The notes beneath the pieces are model-generated. The model worked only from the letters and a program-made list of their open reading frames with translations. It was not told where the DNA came from and did not search any database. Made by a program: the position numbers and the translations under genes. From Flavobacteriales bacterium (lineage in GTDB: Bacteria > Bacteroidota > Bacteroidia > Flavobacteriales_F > PHOS-HE28), in NCBI GenBank assembly GCA_016715895.1, contig JADJXH010000004.1:1364001-1428000 (forward strand): a stretch of DNA of 64,000 nucleotides. Reading direction: 5' to 3'. Positions 26,638 through 34,426 of the stretch are shown one piece after another. Within the stretch, counting starts at the first letter, position 1, and each line of letters begins with the position of its first letter.

Positions 26638-26996
26638 TGGTTGCGGGCATTGGCGCAGCGGGCTTCGACCTGCTGCTGGGTCAGCGTCTCTTCATGGATG
26701 CGGGCGCTGGTCACCGTGCGCGCAAGACTCGCGGCGGCGGCGCCGCGCGGATCGATCCCGCTCTGCGGGTCCACGGGAGCGAGCACCAGCAGACCGGCAG
26801 GTACACAGGCGTAGGCCAGCTTGACACCGGTACCGTTCTGCAGGTCCTGGGCAAGCGCATCACGTTCCTGTGCCGTGAGGCCGTCCACGCGCAGCGCGAG
26901 GATCGTCGCCGGGTTGGACTGTGCCTGCGATCCGATGGCGCTGGTCAGCAGAAAGATGCTGAGCGTCAGGCCTTTGAAGAAGGCGTTCCGTTCCAT
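26634..26996 (-). CDS. small exported protein heading the adhesin operon, unknown
   Basis: A 120-aa protein with a clear signal peptide (MERNAFFKGLTLSIFLLTSAIGSQAQ). The mature part has a beta-alpha-beta-like pattern (ATILALRVDGLTAQERDALAQDL then TGVKLAYACVPAGLLVLAP), which could be a small ferredoxin- or HMA-like fold, and ends in a charged helix with one Cys (VEARCANARNQ). No family was recognised. Its TGA overlaps the adhesin ATG (26634-26637), so the two are translationally coupled. F. johnsoniae has sprC and sprD before sprB; this protein is in that position but is far shorter. An in-frame upstream Met at 27011 is less likely given the signal peptide. Confidence 0.75.
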   Translation of the reverse strand: MERNAFFKGLTLSIFLLTSAIGSQAQSNPATILALRVDGLTAQERDALAQDLQNGTGVKLAYACVPAGLLVLAPVDPQSGIDPRGAAAASLARTVTSARIHEETLTQQQVEARCANARNQ

Positions 26997-27012
26997 GGTC
27001 CGTTCGTTCACA

Positions 27013-27044
27013 CGAACCTCCGGGATGAGTGGTCCCGGGGTTCG
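27013..27044 (-). terminator. hairpin between rlmB and the adhesin operon
   Basis: cgaacctccggga pairs with tcccggggttcg (12 bp with one bulged base, 7-base loop). It lies after rlmB and 17 bases upstream of the small exported gene. No T tract follows on the minus strand, so it could be a terminator or a 5' leader structure of the adhesin operon. Confidence 0.4.
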
Positions 27045-27134
27045 CGGCCCTTTCTACCGGACCATGGGCCGAAAGGTTATCGACCGGTTCCTGCGGATGG
27101 TCGACGAGCGGCGGGGACCGACCGCCGAACCGGC

Positions 27135-27884
27135 TTACCGGGGGGGCGCGTTGCGCGCGATGAGGGCGGCGTAGAGCGCGATGCCGGCCGCCACGCTCAC
27201 GTTCAGGGAGCCCACCCGGCCGGCCATGGGGATGCGCACCAGGGCATCGGCCAGGCGCAATACCCGGTCGCTCACCCCGGTGTCCTCGGCGCCCAGCACC
27301 AGCACCAAGGGTCCGGCGAGGTCGGCTCCCTGGATGTCCACAGCGGCTTTTTCGGTGCAGGCCACGATGCGAAGGCCGTGCGCCTGGGCCACGTGCAGGC
27401 CATCCACCAGCATGCGGGTGCGGCACACGGGCAGCCGCATCAGGGCTCCGGCCGAGCTCTTCACCGCATCGGGCCCCAGCCGGGCGGAGCCGCTCGAAGG
27501 CACCAGGAGCCCGTGAGCGCCCAGGCATTCGGCGCTGCGGGCCACGGCGCCGACGTTGCGCACATCGGTCACACCGTCCAACGCGACGATCAGCGGTCGC
27601 TCCCCACGTTCGTAGGCCATGCTGATCACCTCATCGAGGTCCTGACGGCCCACGGGGCTGACGAAGGCCACCACCCCTTGGTGTTCGCCACGGACCAGCC
27701 GGTCCAGCTTCTCGGTCGGGACCATCTGCACCGGCACGCCCTGCCCTTGGGCGGCCTGCCTCACGGTGCGCGGCCCTTCGCCCGTGGCATCGCGTTTCAT
27801 CAGCACGCGTTCCACCGTGGCGCCCGATCGCAGGGCCTCCAGCACAGGGTGCACGCCGTAGAGGATACCTTCCTTGCCAGCCAT
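27135..27884 (-). CDS. rlmB: 23S rRNA 2'-O-ribose methyltransferase RlmB (SpoU/TrmH family)
   Basis: A 249-aa SPOUT methyltransferase. An N-terminal substrate-binding domain (KEGILYGVHPVLEALRSG) precedes the catalytic trefoil-knot domain. That domain carries LDGVTDVRNVGAVARSAECLG (motif 1), LVLVLGAEDTGVSDRVLRLAD (motif 2) and RIPMAGRVGSLNVSVAAGIAL (motif 3). RlmB methylates G2251 of 23S rRNA using SAM. The paralogous TrmH-type enzymes are similar, so target specificity is inferred. The start codon overlaps the upstream stop, making it the end of a coupled operon. Confidence 0.92.
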   Translation of the reverse strand: MAGKEGILYGVHPVLEALRSGATVERVLMKRDATGEGPRTVRQAAQGQGVPVQMVPTEKLDRLVRGEHQGVVAFVSPVGRQDLDEVISMAYERGERPLIVALDGVTDVRNVGAVARSAECLGAHGLLVPSSGSARLGPDAVKSSAGALMRLPVCRTRMLVDGLHVAQAHGLRIVACTEKAAVDIQGADLAGPLVLVLGAEDTGVSDRVLRLADALVRIPMAGRVGSLNVSVAAGIALYAALIARNAPPR

Positions 27885-29167
27885 CAGTTCTGCAGCACCC
27901 GGCCGTTGCGCCAGCTTTCCACGTTGCGGTACCACGCTCCCTTGAGCAAGGGGTCGCGCTCCAGCACCAGGTCATTGTCCGAGAAGGGCGAGCCGCGGCG
28001 GATGAAGGTGAAGGTCGTGCTCATCAGGTTGCTCTCATCGCCGTAGATCCACGTCTCCCCGCGTGCGCTGCGGTAGATGGTGGTCGGTGTGCCGAAGATG
28101 ATGTGCACCAGGCCGCGGTCCGTGCGCCAGCCTTCCACATGGGCGGTGAAGTACCGGTTGGCGCTTTCCACACGCTGGTAGTAGGCGCGGATGGCGGCCC
28201 TTGCGCGTTCACGGTCCCCGGCGGCATCCAGCCAGAACCGCTCCACGGCCTGCCGGACGTTCCCGGCGTTGCTGATGCGGTCGAACTCCTGCATGGAGGT
28301 GATGTAGCGCAGGGGTGGCACCATGCTCTCCGCATCGGCCACGTAAGGATGACCCTCACCGAGGACGAACACACTGTAGCCTTCGCTCCGGCTGCTGTCC
28401 GGGCGCAGGTGATAACAGCCCGGCCGCTTCAGCTCCAGGAGCAGATCGCCCCGCTCATCCACCCGCACGGCGAAGGTCGTATCGGGTCTGAGGTCCAGGT
28501 TGGAGGCGCCCTGCTCGGTGAACACCGGGGATGGAAGCCGATGGTCCTGCTGGTAGTGTGCGGCCATCAGGGTCCGGCCTGCGTACCGGGGACAGTGGAG
28601 GCGCAGCGAGGTGGGCCCGCCGAAGTGGTCGTCGAAGTAGGGCAGATCGCGGTCCTGCTCCATGGGCAGGAAGTCCTGCCGCACGCTCCCGTTGGCGCGG
28701 TCCACGTCGATCAGCACCGTGCTGCGCGTGTTGCGGTTCAGATCATGGGCGGTGATGCGCAGCACGAAACTGCTTCGTTCGTTGCGCCGCAGGTCCATCC
28801 GTCCGATCAGTTCATGGTCGCCCCCCTGGCCATCGCCGGCATCCCGCACCAGCGTGCTGGCGCTGTCCAGCAGGGTGCGGGTGTTCCAGTCGCTCAGTGC
28901 TTCGTAGGTGACCCGCACGGCGGCGCGGAAGGGCGGGCCGTCCCCGTCACCCTTGTAGAGCAGGTCGCGCGTCCGAAGGCTGAAGAAGATGACCGAGGCC
29001 TCGTCGGGCAGATGATGCACCCGGGCCTTGAACTCCAGGCTGGACGATTCCTGGCCGTAGAGGTAGGCCAGGTTGTCAGCACTGCCTGTCCGCGCCGGCG
29101 GCCGGCTGCCGCAGGCCGAGAGCAGGGCCGTGGTCACAGCCACGATCGGGGCATGTCGGATCATCAT
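27884..29167 (-). CDS. GWxTD domain-containing lipoprotein
   Basis: A 427-aa lipoprotein (lipobox LLSAC near residue 19). The first 300 residues are beta-rich and divergent. The C-terminal part holds the GWxTD domain: a helical segment FWLDAAGDRERARAAIRAYYQRV, then HVEGWRTDRGLVHIIFGTPTT near residue 344 and ETWIYGD. The family is widespread in Bacteroidota and of unknown function. Its start overlaps the rmuC stop by 4 bases and its stop overlaps rlmB, so it is in the middle of an operon. Confidence 0.88.
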   Translation of the reverse strand: MMIRHAPIVAVTTALLSACGSRPPARTGSADNLAYLYGQESSSLEFKARVHHLPDEASVIFFSLRTRDLLYKGDGDGPPFRAAVRVTYEALSDWNTRTLLDSASTLVRDAGDGQGGDHELIGRMDLRRNERSSFVLRITAHDLNRNTRSTVLIDVDRANGSVRQDFLPMEQDRDLPYFDDHFGGPTSLRLHCPRYAGRTLMAAHYQQDHRLPSPVFTEQGASNLDLRPDTTFAVRVDERGDLLLELKRPGCYHLRPDSSRSEGYSVFVLGEGHPYVADAESMVPPLRYITSMQEFDRISNAGNVRQAVERFWLDAAGDRERARAAIRAYYQRVESANRYFTAHVEGWRTDRGLVHIIFGTPTTIYRSARGETWIYGDESNLMSTTFTFIRRGSPFSDNDLVLERDPLLKGAWYRNVESWRNGRVLQN

Positions 29168-30564
29168 GGTTCCAACAGATCTCGTTCATCCTCGGCCCGT
29201 GCGAGCATGGCGGCATTCTGAGCTTTGTTAGTCTTAGCGCCCAGTTGCTTCAGCATCTCCACTTGGCGCACAAGATTGCCCTGACCCTTGCTCAGTTTGC
29301 TCATTGCATCATCATAACATTCCTTGGCCACCTTCAACTGGTTGCCCACTTTGATCAGGTCGTCGGTGAAGCCCACGAACTTCTCGTACAACCGGCCGGC
29401 ACGGTCGGCTATCTCGAGGTGGTTCCGGGCGATGCGCTCATGTTTCCAGATGCCGTGGATGGTGCGCAGGGTGGCCATCAGGGTGCTGTGGGTCACCATC
29501 ACCACCTGCCGGTCGTACGCTTCCTGAAATATCTCAGGCCGTTCGCGGAGGGCCAGCAGGAAGGCCGGTTCGATGGGCACGAACATGAGGACGAAGTCCA
29601 CGCTACGCACCCCATAGAGCTTGGTGTAGTCCTTCTCCGAAAGCCCTTTGGCGTGGGCCCGCAGGCTTTCCACATGGAGCTTGAGCAGGCGGTCGCGCTC
29701 CGGCCCTTCCGCCGAGGCGGCAAAGCGCTCGTAGTGCAACAGGCTGACCTTGCTGTCGATCACCAGGTGTTTGTCGTCGGGCAGCATCACCACGGCGTCG
29801 GGACGCAGGCGGCTCCCATCGGCCAGGGTGGTGCTCTCCTGCATGGAGTATTCCTGCCCCTTCACCAGGCCGGAGCTGCTCAGGAGCTTCTCCAGGATCA
29901 TCTCCCCCCACGCACCCTGGGCCTGCGCATCGCCCTTCAGCGCACGGGTCAGGTCGTTCGCCTCCTGGCTGAGCCGTTGGTTCTGCTCAACCAGTTTCAC
30001 GATCTCGCTTTTCAGGGCGAACCGCTGGCGACCTTCCTCGTCGTAGGCCTTCTGCACCTTGTCCTCGAAATCCTTGATCCGCTCCTGAAGGGGTTTGAGC
30101 AGGGTGCCCAGCCGCTCCTGCTGTTGTTCATGGAGGGCCTTTCCGCGTTCGGCCAGGAGCTTGTTGGCGATGTTCTCGAACTCGGTGGTCATGCGGGCGT
30201 GGAGCTGGTCCACCTCGGCCTTCTGCTCGTTGAGCTTCGCCTGCAGCCCACTGCTGCGCTGTTGTTCACGGGCCAGTTCGGCGTTCACGCGCATCAGCTC
30301 GGCGCTCCTGTGACCCAGCTCCTGCTCCCGTGCGTCCAGAGCGGCCTTGTGCTCGGTGCGGAGTTGCGACAGGTGCTCGGTCCGCTGTTTCAGCGCTTCC
30401 TCAAGGCCGGCCAGCCGTGTTTCCAGTTGGCTGCGCTGTTGCTCCAGTTCCAAGGCGTGGCGTGCCTCCAAGGCCCGGAGCGCACCCCGCCACCAGGCCC
30501 AGAGGATGCCCGCGCCGACCGACAGCCCGAGCAGCAGACCCAGGAGCAGGGACCCCAACGCCAT
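29164..30564 (-). CDS. rmuC: DNA recombination protein RmuC
   Basis: A 466-aa protein with an N-terminal membrane segment (LGSLLLGLLLGLSVGAGILWAW). A long coiled coil (about 25-180) precedes the RmuC domain (about 195-400: GAWGEMILEKLLSSSGLVKG, RPDAVVMLPDDKHLVIDSKV, DFVLMFVPIEPAFLLAL). RmuC limits DNA inversions and has a nuclease-like core. Length and domain order are normal for the family. It starts 27 bases after the L,D-transpeptidase gene. Confidence 0.95.
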   Translation of the reverse strand: MALGSLLLGLLLGLSVGAGILWAWWRGALRALEARHALELEQQRSQLETRLAGLEEALKQRTEHLSQLRTEHKAALDAREQELGHRSAELMRVNAELAREQQRSSGLQAKLNEQKAEVDQLHARMTTEFENIANKLLAERGKALHEQQQERLGTLLKPLQERIKDFEDKVQKAYDEEGRQRFALKSEIVKLVEQNQRLSQEANDLTRALKGDAQAQGAWGEMILEKLLSSSGLVKGQEYSMQESTTLADGSRLRPDAVVMLPDDKHLVIDSKVSLLHYERFAASAEGPERDRLLKLHVESLRAHAKGLSEKDYTKLYGVRSVDFVLMFVPIEPAFLLALRERPEIFQEAYDRQVVMVTHSTLMATLRTIHGIWKHERIARNHLEIADRAGRLYEKFVGFTDDLIKVGNQLKVAKECYDDAMSKLSKGQGNLVRQVEMLKQLGAKTNKAQNAAMLARAEDERDLLEP

Positions 30565-30591
30565 GCGCCGAAGGTACGGCCGAGGCCCGCC

Positions 30592-31215
30592 TCAGTTGTC
30601 CAGGATCACCACCAGGGCGCCTACGGGCACCTGCTCGAACAAGGCCACGATGTCGGCGTTCCCCATGCGGATGCAGCCCAGGGAGGAGGGCCGGCCGAGC
30701 GACGCCTCATCACCGGTGCCGTGGAGGTAGATGTACCGGTCATGGCTGTCCACCAGGCCACCGCGATTGGCGCCTTCCTCCAGCCCTTCCAGCCAGAGGA
30801 TCCGCGAGGTGATCACATCCCGTGCGCTGTCCGCACGGGCCAGGTCGGCCACCTCCCCGGTGGGTCGTCGGTCCTTCAACACGGCACCTGGGGGCAGACC
30901 GGCACCGATCTTCTCGGCCACGCGGTGCAGACCCGGCGGGGTGCAATAACTGTCCACGGTGCAGCCGAGCCCGGCCTTGGCGGTGGCGATCCGGTAGGAG
31001 CCCTGCATGCGGCCGTCGACCACCAGGAAGAGACGCTGGCGCGTTGCGGAGACGTACAGAATGTGGCCGTTGAGGGGTGTGCCGGGATAGCGGGCCGCCA
31101 GGTACTCCAGCAGCATGTCCGCCAGCCCTTGTCGGGGTGGGTCAGTCGCATGAACGGATGGGAGCACCGCCAGGGTCAGGCCGAGCGCTAGGATCCACCG
31201 GGCCGGTGCCGGCAT
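30592..31215 (-). CDS. L,D-transpeptidase (YkuD) family protein
   Basis: A 207-aa exported enzyme with a signal peptide (MPAPARWILALGLTLAVLPSVHA). The YkuD-type catalytic domain shows LYVSATRQRLFLVVDGRM, a His in RYIYLHGTGDE and the active-site segment SSLGCIRMGNADI. Family members cross-link or modify peptidoglycan, or attach proteins to it, through the Cys. The usual SHGC is SLGC here, while Cys, Arg and the upstream His are kept. It lies between the Omp85-like gene (10-base gap) and rmuC, suggesting envelope maintenance. Confidence 0.85.
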   Translation of the reverse strand: MPAPARWILALGLTLAVLPSVHATDPPRQGLADMLLEYLAARYPGTPLNGHILYVSATRQRLFLVVDGRMQGSYRIATAKAGLGCTVDSYCTPPGLHRVAEKIGAGLPPGAVLKDRRPTGEVADLARADSARDVITSRILWLEGLEEGANRGGLVDSHDRYIYLHGTGDEASLGRPSSLGCIRMGNADIVALFEQVPVGALVVILDN

Positions 31216-31225
31216 CGCGCACGGA

Positions 31226-32929
31226 TCAGAACAGGCTGGTGAAGCCGAAGTGCACCTTGCCATCGCGCAGGTCGAAGGGGTTGTTGAACTGGCTCCCAAG
31301 GGCGTAGGTGAGGCTGAAGATACCGGCTTTGGTCTCGAAGTTCGTGCCGATGCCGAACCCGATCGGATCGTCCGCGAGCGTTTCCGGGCGGCTGCGGTCC
31401 TCCCACCAGGCCTGGTCCACGAACACGAAGGCATTGCTGTTCTCTTCCAGCAACAACCGGTATTCCAAGGTGCCGATCGCAAAACTGCTCGCGTAGATCG
31501 ACGCCTCGTCAACCCCGCGCAGGTTGCGGATGCCGCCCAGGCGGTAGAGCTCGTTCAGGAAGAGCCGGTCGTTGATCATGGCTCCGCCCTGGGCCGCCAG
31601 CCGCACCGTCCCCCGGCGGCCCAGCGCCCAGTGCACCACCACCTGTCCATCGACCTGCACCTGCAGCGACCTGGAGGTCACCGTGAGTGTATTGTCGTCG
31701 GGGTCGGGGACCCGGCTTTCCTTGTTCCCGGCCGATCCCTCCAGGGTGATGGAATGGCCGCGTTGCGGGTTCAGTCGATAGTCGAACCGTTGCCGCTCGA
31801 TGCCCAGGCCGTAGGTCAACAACTTCACATTGCCCAGCCCGGGCAGCAGCGTGGTGCTTCGCCCCAGTGCGCGGGAGGACTTGCTGTTGACGAACACGCT
31901 CATCACATCGCCCTGGCGCAGGGCGAGTTGAAGCGCGCCCCGACCGTTCACCTCCAGGAACGAGGTGTCCCGGCGGAACAGCTTCAGGGACAGGTCGATG
32001 CCGAAGGGGGTTTGGAACAGGAAGGGCACGGCGGTGCGCACTTTCAGGTCCTGGGTGCGGTCCTTCAGGCTCCGCCAGTTGAGGTCGATGGACTCGCCGC
32101 GGCGCAGGGCGTTGCGCAGCCGCAGGTCCACGTCGCCGGTGAAGGCCACACGCCCGGTGGCGGCATCGGGCAGCACGCCGAGGATGCCGTTGATGGAACT
32201 GGCGCGGCGCGGTTCCAGGAAGAGGTAGAGCTTGGTGCGTTCCGGGGCGAAGAGCACGTAAGGTCTCTGCCGCTGGGTCACGAAGGGCAGTTCACGGATG
32301 CGACGTTCCAGGGCCAGGATGAGCGACTCGTCGTACGCATCGCCCGGCCGGATCCCGATGTGCTGATGGAGGTAGCGCGGTGAGATCCGCGCGGTCCCTT
32401 TCACCACCACGCTGTCGATCCTCACCATCGGCCCCAGGTCCACGTGCAAGGTGGCCAGAAGTCCGTCGCCGGTGGAGCGCAGGCTGTCCAGCCTTACGCT
32501 GGCGAACGGATGTCCATGGTCCTCGGCATCGCGGAGCAGGTCGTCCAGCAGCTTCACGGTGCGGTTCGGCGAGATGGGCTTGCCGGCGTGCGCGCGCTCC
32601 CTGAACCGGGTGCGGCCGGCCATGTCGTGGGGGATCCCTGAACCCGAGAGCACGGCCCATCGATGGTCGGGCCCGCGGTGCAGGGCGCAGCGCAGGGTGT
32701 CGTTAAGCAGGATGCAGGTGTCGAGGGAGGCTTCGAGCGCCCCTTGCGTCCACAGGTTCTTCACCCAGGCCTGAGCCCGAGCCTCGGCTTCAGGAGGCGT
32801 GTCGAAACGCTCGGCGCGGAGAGCGCCCTTCGGAACGGGGCCGTCCGCGGTCATCACCAGCACGGTGCGCTGGGCCTCCGCACGGGTAAGGGCGCACAGG
32901 CAGCTGGTCAGGAGCAGGGTCCTGAGCAT
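31226..32929 (-). CDS. Omp85/BamA-TamA-like outer-membrane protein
   Basis: A 567-aa protein with a signal peptide (MLRTLLLTSCLCALTRAEAQ). The N-terminal part has POTRA-like segments (SVRLDSLRSTGDGLLATLHVDLG, RIDSVVVKGTARISPRYLHQHIGIRPGDAY). The C-terminal half is a beta-barrel of the bacterial surface antigen type, with GGIRNLRGVDE resembling the L6-loop region and an aromatic C-terminus (FGFTSLF). It is shorter than BamA, so an accessory Omp85-type protein is more likely than the essential BamA. An ATG at 32962 overlaps the ung stop and would lengthen the N-terminus by 11 residues. Confidence 0.8.
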   Translation of the reverse strand: MLRTLLLTSCLCALTRAEAQRTVLVMTADGPVPKGALRAERFDTPPEAEARAQAWVKNLWTQGALEASLDTCILLNDTLRCALHRGPDHRWAVLSGSGIPHDMAGRTRFRERAHAGKPISPNRTVKLLDDLLRDAEDHGHPFASVRLDSLRSTGDGLLATLHVDLGPMVRIDSVVVKGTARISPRYLHQHIGIRPGDAYDESLILALERRIRELPFVTQRQRPYVLFAPERTKLYLFLEPRRASSINGILGVLPDAATGRVAFTGDVDLRLRNALRRGESIDLNWRSLKDRTQDLKVRTAVPFLFQTPFGIDLSLKLFRRDTSFLEVNGRGALQLALRQGDVMSVFVNSKSSRALGRSTTLLPGLGNVKLLTYGLGIERQRFDYRLNPQRGHSITLEGSAGNKESRVPDPDDNTLTVTSRSLQVQVDGQVVVHWALGRRGTVRLAAQGGAMINDRLFLNELYRLGGIRNLRGVDEASIYASSFAIGTLEYRLLLEENSNAFVFVDQAWWEDRSRPETLADDPIGFGIGTNFETKAGIFSLTYALGSQFNNPFDLRDGKVHFGFTSLF

Positions 32930-32961
32930 CACCAGGCCGGGCGGGGATGAGCAGGCCCTCA

Positions 32962-33654
32962 TCACGGTCGCCAGTCGATGGGAGGCAGGCCTTGGGCCTG
33001 CAGGATCTCATTGGTGGCCGAGAAGTGGCCGCAGCCGATGAAGCCCCGGTGGGCGGACAGCGGACTCGGGTGCGGGGCCTTCAGCACATAGTGCCTCTCC
33101 GTGGGGATCAGTGCTTCCTTCTGCTGGGCATGCCGGCCCCAAAGCAGGAACACCAGGCCGCTGCGCTCGGTGGCCAGGGCGCGGATGGCCATGTCGGTGA
33201 AGGTCTCCCACCCCCGGCCGTGGTGCGATGCGGCCTGTTCGGCGCGGACCGTGAGGGTGGCGTTGAGCAGGAGCACGCCCTGGTCGGCCCACCGGCCCAG
33301 ATCGCCATGCCCGGGCCGATCGATGCCGAGATCGCGTTCCAGTTCGGCGAAGATGTTCACCAGGGAGGGTGGCGGGGGGACGCCCTTCGGCACGCTGAAG
33401 CAAAGCCCATGGGCCTGACCGGGCCCGTGGTAGGGGTCCTGCCCCAAAATGACGACCCGGACGTCCTCGAACGCCGTTCGTGCGAAGGCATGGAAGATGT
33501 CGCGCCCGGCCGGATACACCGTATGACCGGCCCGCTCCGACAGCAGAAAGCCCTTCAGCTCCTGGAAGTAGGGTTTGCCGAACTCCGGTCCGAGCACGCG
33601 CGACCACCCGGGGCCGAGCTCGGCGGTGCGTGGGGCTGAGTTGGCCGTGGTCAT
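32962..33654 (-). CDS. ung: uracil-DNA glycosylase, family 1
   Basis: A 230-aa DNA repair enzyme that removes uracil from DNA. All family 1 motifs are visible: the water-activating loop GQDPYHGPGQAHGL, the uracil-binding LLNATLTV, and the minor-groove loop HPSPLSAHRGFIGCGHFS. Length is typical. The start is MTTANSAPR at 33654; the frame remains open further upstream, but that extension has no family similarity and overlaps a divergent promoter. It appears to be the first gene of a minus-strand operon reaching to rlmB. Confidence 0.96.
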   Translation of the reverse strand: MTTANSAPRTAELGPGWSRVLGPEFGKPYFQELKGFLLSERAGHTVYPAGRDIFHAFARTAFEDVRVVILGQDPYHGPGQAHGLCFSVPKGVPPPPSLVNIFAELERDLGIDRPGHGDLGRWADQGVLLLNATLTVRAEQAASHHGRGWETFTDMAIRALATERSGLVFLLWGRHAQQKEALIPTERHYVLKAPHPSPLSAHRGFIGCGHFSATNEILQAQGLPPIDWRP

Positions 33655-33718
33655 CGGGTCCGCCAAGATCGCCAACGGATCGTTGAAACTTTTTCCGGGT
33701 GGCTCCCGTTCCACGCGA

Positions 33719-33726
33719 TAACTTTG
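33719..33726 (+). promoter_or_regulatory. -7 box before the 42-aa lipoprotein gene
   Basis: TAACTTTG matches TAnnTTTG exactly and lies 57 bases before the ATG at 33783. TTTT at 33690-33693 could serve as a weak -33 element. Confidence 0.55.
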
Positions 33727-33782
33727 GACGACCTGGATCGTTCTATCTGCGTCCAAGGAACGTAGCAAACGAACGCACAACG

Positions 33783-33911
33783 ATGAAAAAGGTGCTTCTG
33801 GTATTGGCGGTGGTGGCGATGGGCGCGGTGCTCTTCAGCTCCTGCGGTTCTAGCCACAGCTGTCCGGCCTACTCCAAGACCCATCCGGTGAAGGCCGAGC
33901 GCCCCGCCTGA
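33783..33911 (+). CDS. 42-aa lipoprotein, Bacteroidota small CPAYS type
   Basis: A tiny lipoprotein: MKKVLLVLAVVAMGAVL gives a hydrophobic signal, then the lipobox FSSC and a mature peptide of about 20 residues with CPAYSKTHPVK. Similar very short lipoproteins with a Cys-Pro-Ala-Tyr motif occur in Bacteroidota, but their function is unknown. The frame is open upstream, but the lipoprotein signal and promoter at 33719 fix this start. It is convergent with the OsmC gene. Confidence 0.75.
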   Translation: MKKVLLVLAVVAMGAVLFSSCGSSHSCPAYSKTHPVKAERPA

Positions 33912-33932
33912 TCTTCCTGAGCACATTCACCG

Positions 33933-33955
33933 AGCCCGGCCATGAGGACCGGGCT
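33933..33955 (+). terminator. terminator between convergent genes
   Basis: agcccgg and ccgggct form a 7-bp GC stem with a 9-base loop, followed by TTTCGT. It lies between the lipoprotein gene and the convergent OsmC gene and could work in both directions. Confidence 0.55.
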
Positions 33956-33969
33956 TTCGTGTTCCTTCC

Positions 33970-34377
33970 TCATCGGTAGGTGAAGCGAAGGACCTGGACA
34001 AGGTCCTCCCGCAGGCTCAGGGCCACCGGGCAGGTGCGCGCCACCTCCTCCAGCTCCTCCCGCATCGCAGGGGCCAGGCCCGAGCCGTCCATGGTGATGT
34101 CCACCTCGATCCGGGAGACCCGTCGCGGGCCGGCGGCCATGTGCTTGGTCACCTGCGCCGTGAGCCCGCTCAACGGATAACCCTTGTCGCGCGCCCGGAT
34201 GCCCATCACGGTCATCAGGCAGCAGGCCAGTGCCGTGCTCATCAGGTCGGTCGGGGAGAAGGACTCCCCACGGCCCTGGTTGTCCGGTGGGGCATCGGTG
34301 ACCAGGGTGACGCCGCTCCGGGTGTGCGTGGCCTCGGTGCGCAGGTCGCCGAGGTAGCGGACTGTGGATGTGCTCAT
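33970..34377 (-). CDS. OsmC/YhfA family peroxidase-like protein
   Basis: A 135-aa OsmC-fold protein. The two redox Cys positions are present in STALACCLMTVMGIRARDKG and ARTCPVALSLRED. SFSPTDLMSTAL is the family signature before the first Cys. OsmC/Ohr proteins reduce organic hydroperoxides; the YhfA subgroup is less defined, so the substrate is inferred. It is divergent from the outer-membrane-like gene at 34427, with only 49 bases between the starts. Confidence 0.9.
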   Translation of the reverse strand: MSTSTVRYLGDLRTEATHTRSGVTLVTDAPPDNQGRGESFSPTDLMSTALACCLMTVMGIRARDKGYPLSGLTAQVTKHMAAGPRRVSRIEVDITMDGSGLAPAMREELEEVARTCPVALSLREDLVQVLRFTYR

Positions 34378-34409
34378 GAACCAGGGTCGGAAAGGTAGCG
34401 TTGTCTTCG

Positions 34410-34417
34410 TAGCTTTG
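34410..34417 (+). promoter_or_regulatory. -7 box before the outer-membrane-like gene and lipA
   Basis: TAGCTTTG matches TAnnTTTG exactly, 9 bases before the ATG at 34427. No -33 element is clear. Confidence 0.45.
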
Positions 34418-34426
34418 ACAGCTTCC

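Noticed and set aside
21142..26814. A 1890-aa open frame on the plus strand across the adhesin gene
   Set aside because: It is antisense to the repeat array; the composition is low-complexity and without domains. GC-rich repeats with strong third-position bias keep the opposite frame open.
29245..31191. A 648-aa plus-strand frame across rmuC and the L,D-transpeptidase
   Set aside because: The minus-strand genes have clear families; this frame is a Leu/Gln/His-rich antisense shadow of the coiled coil.
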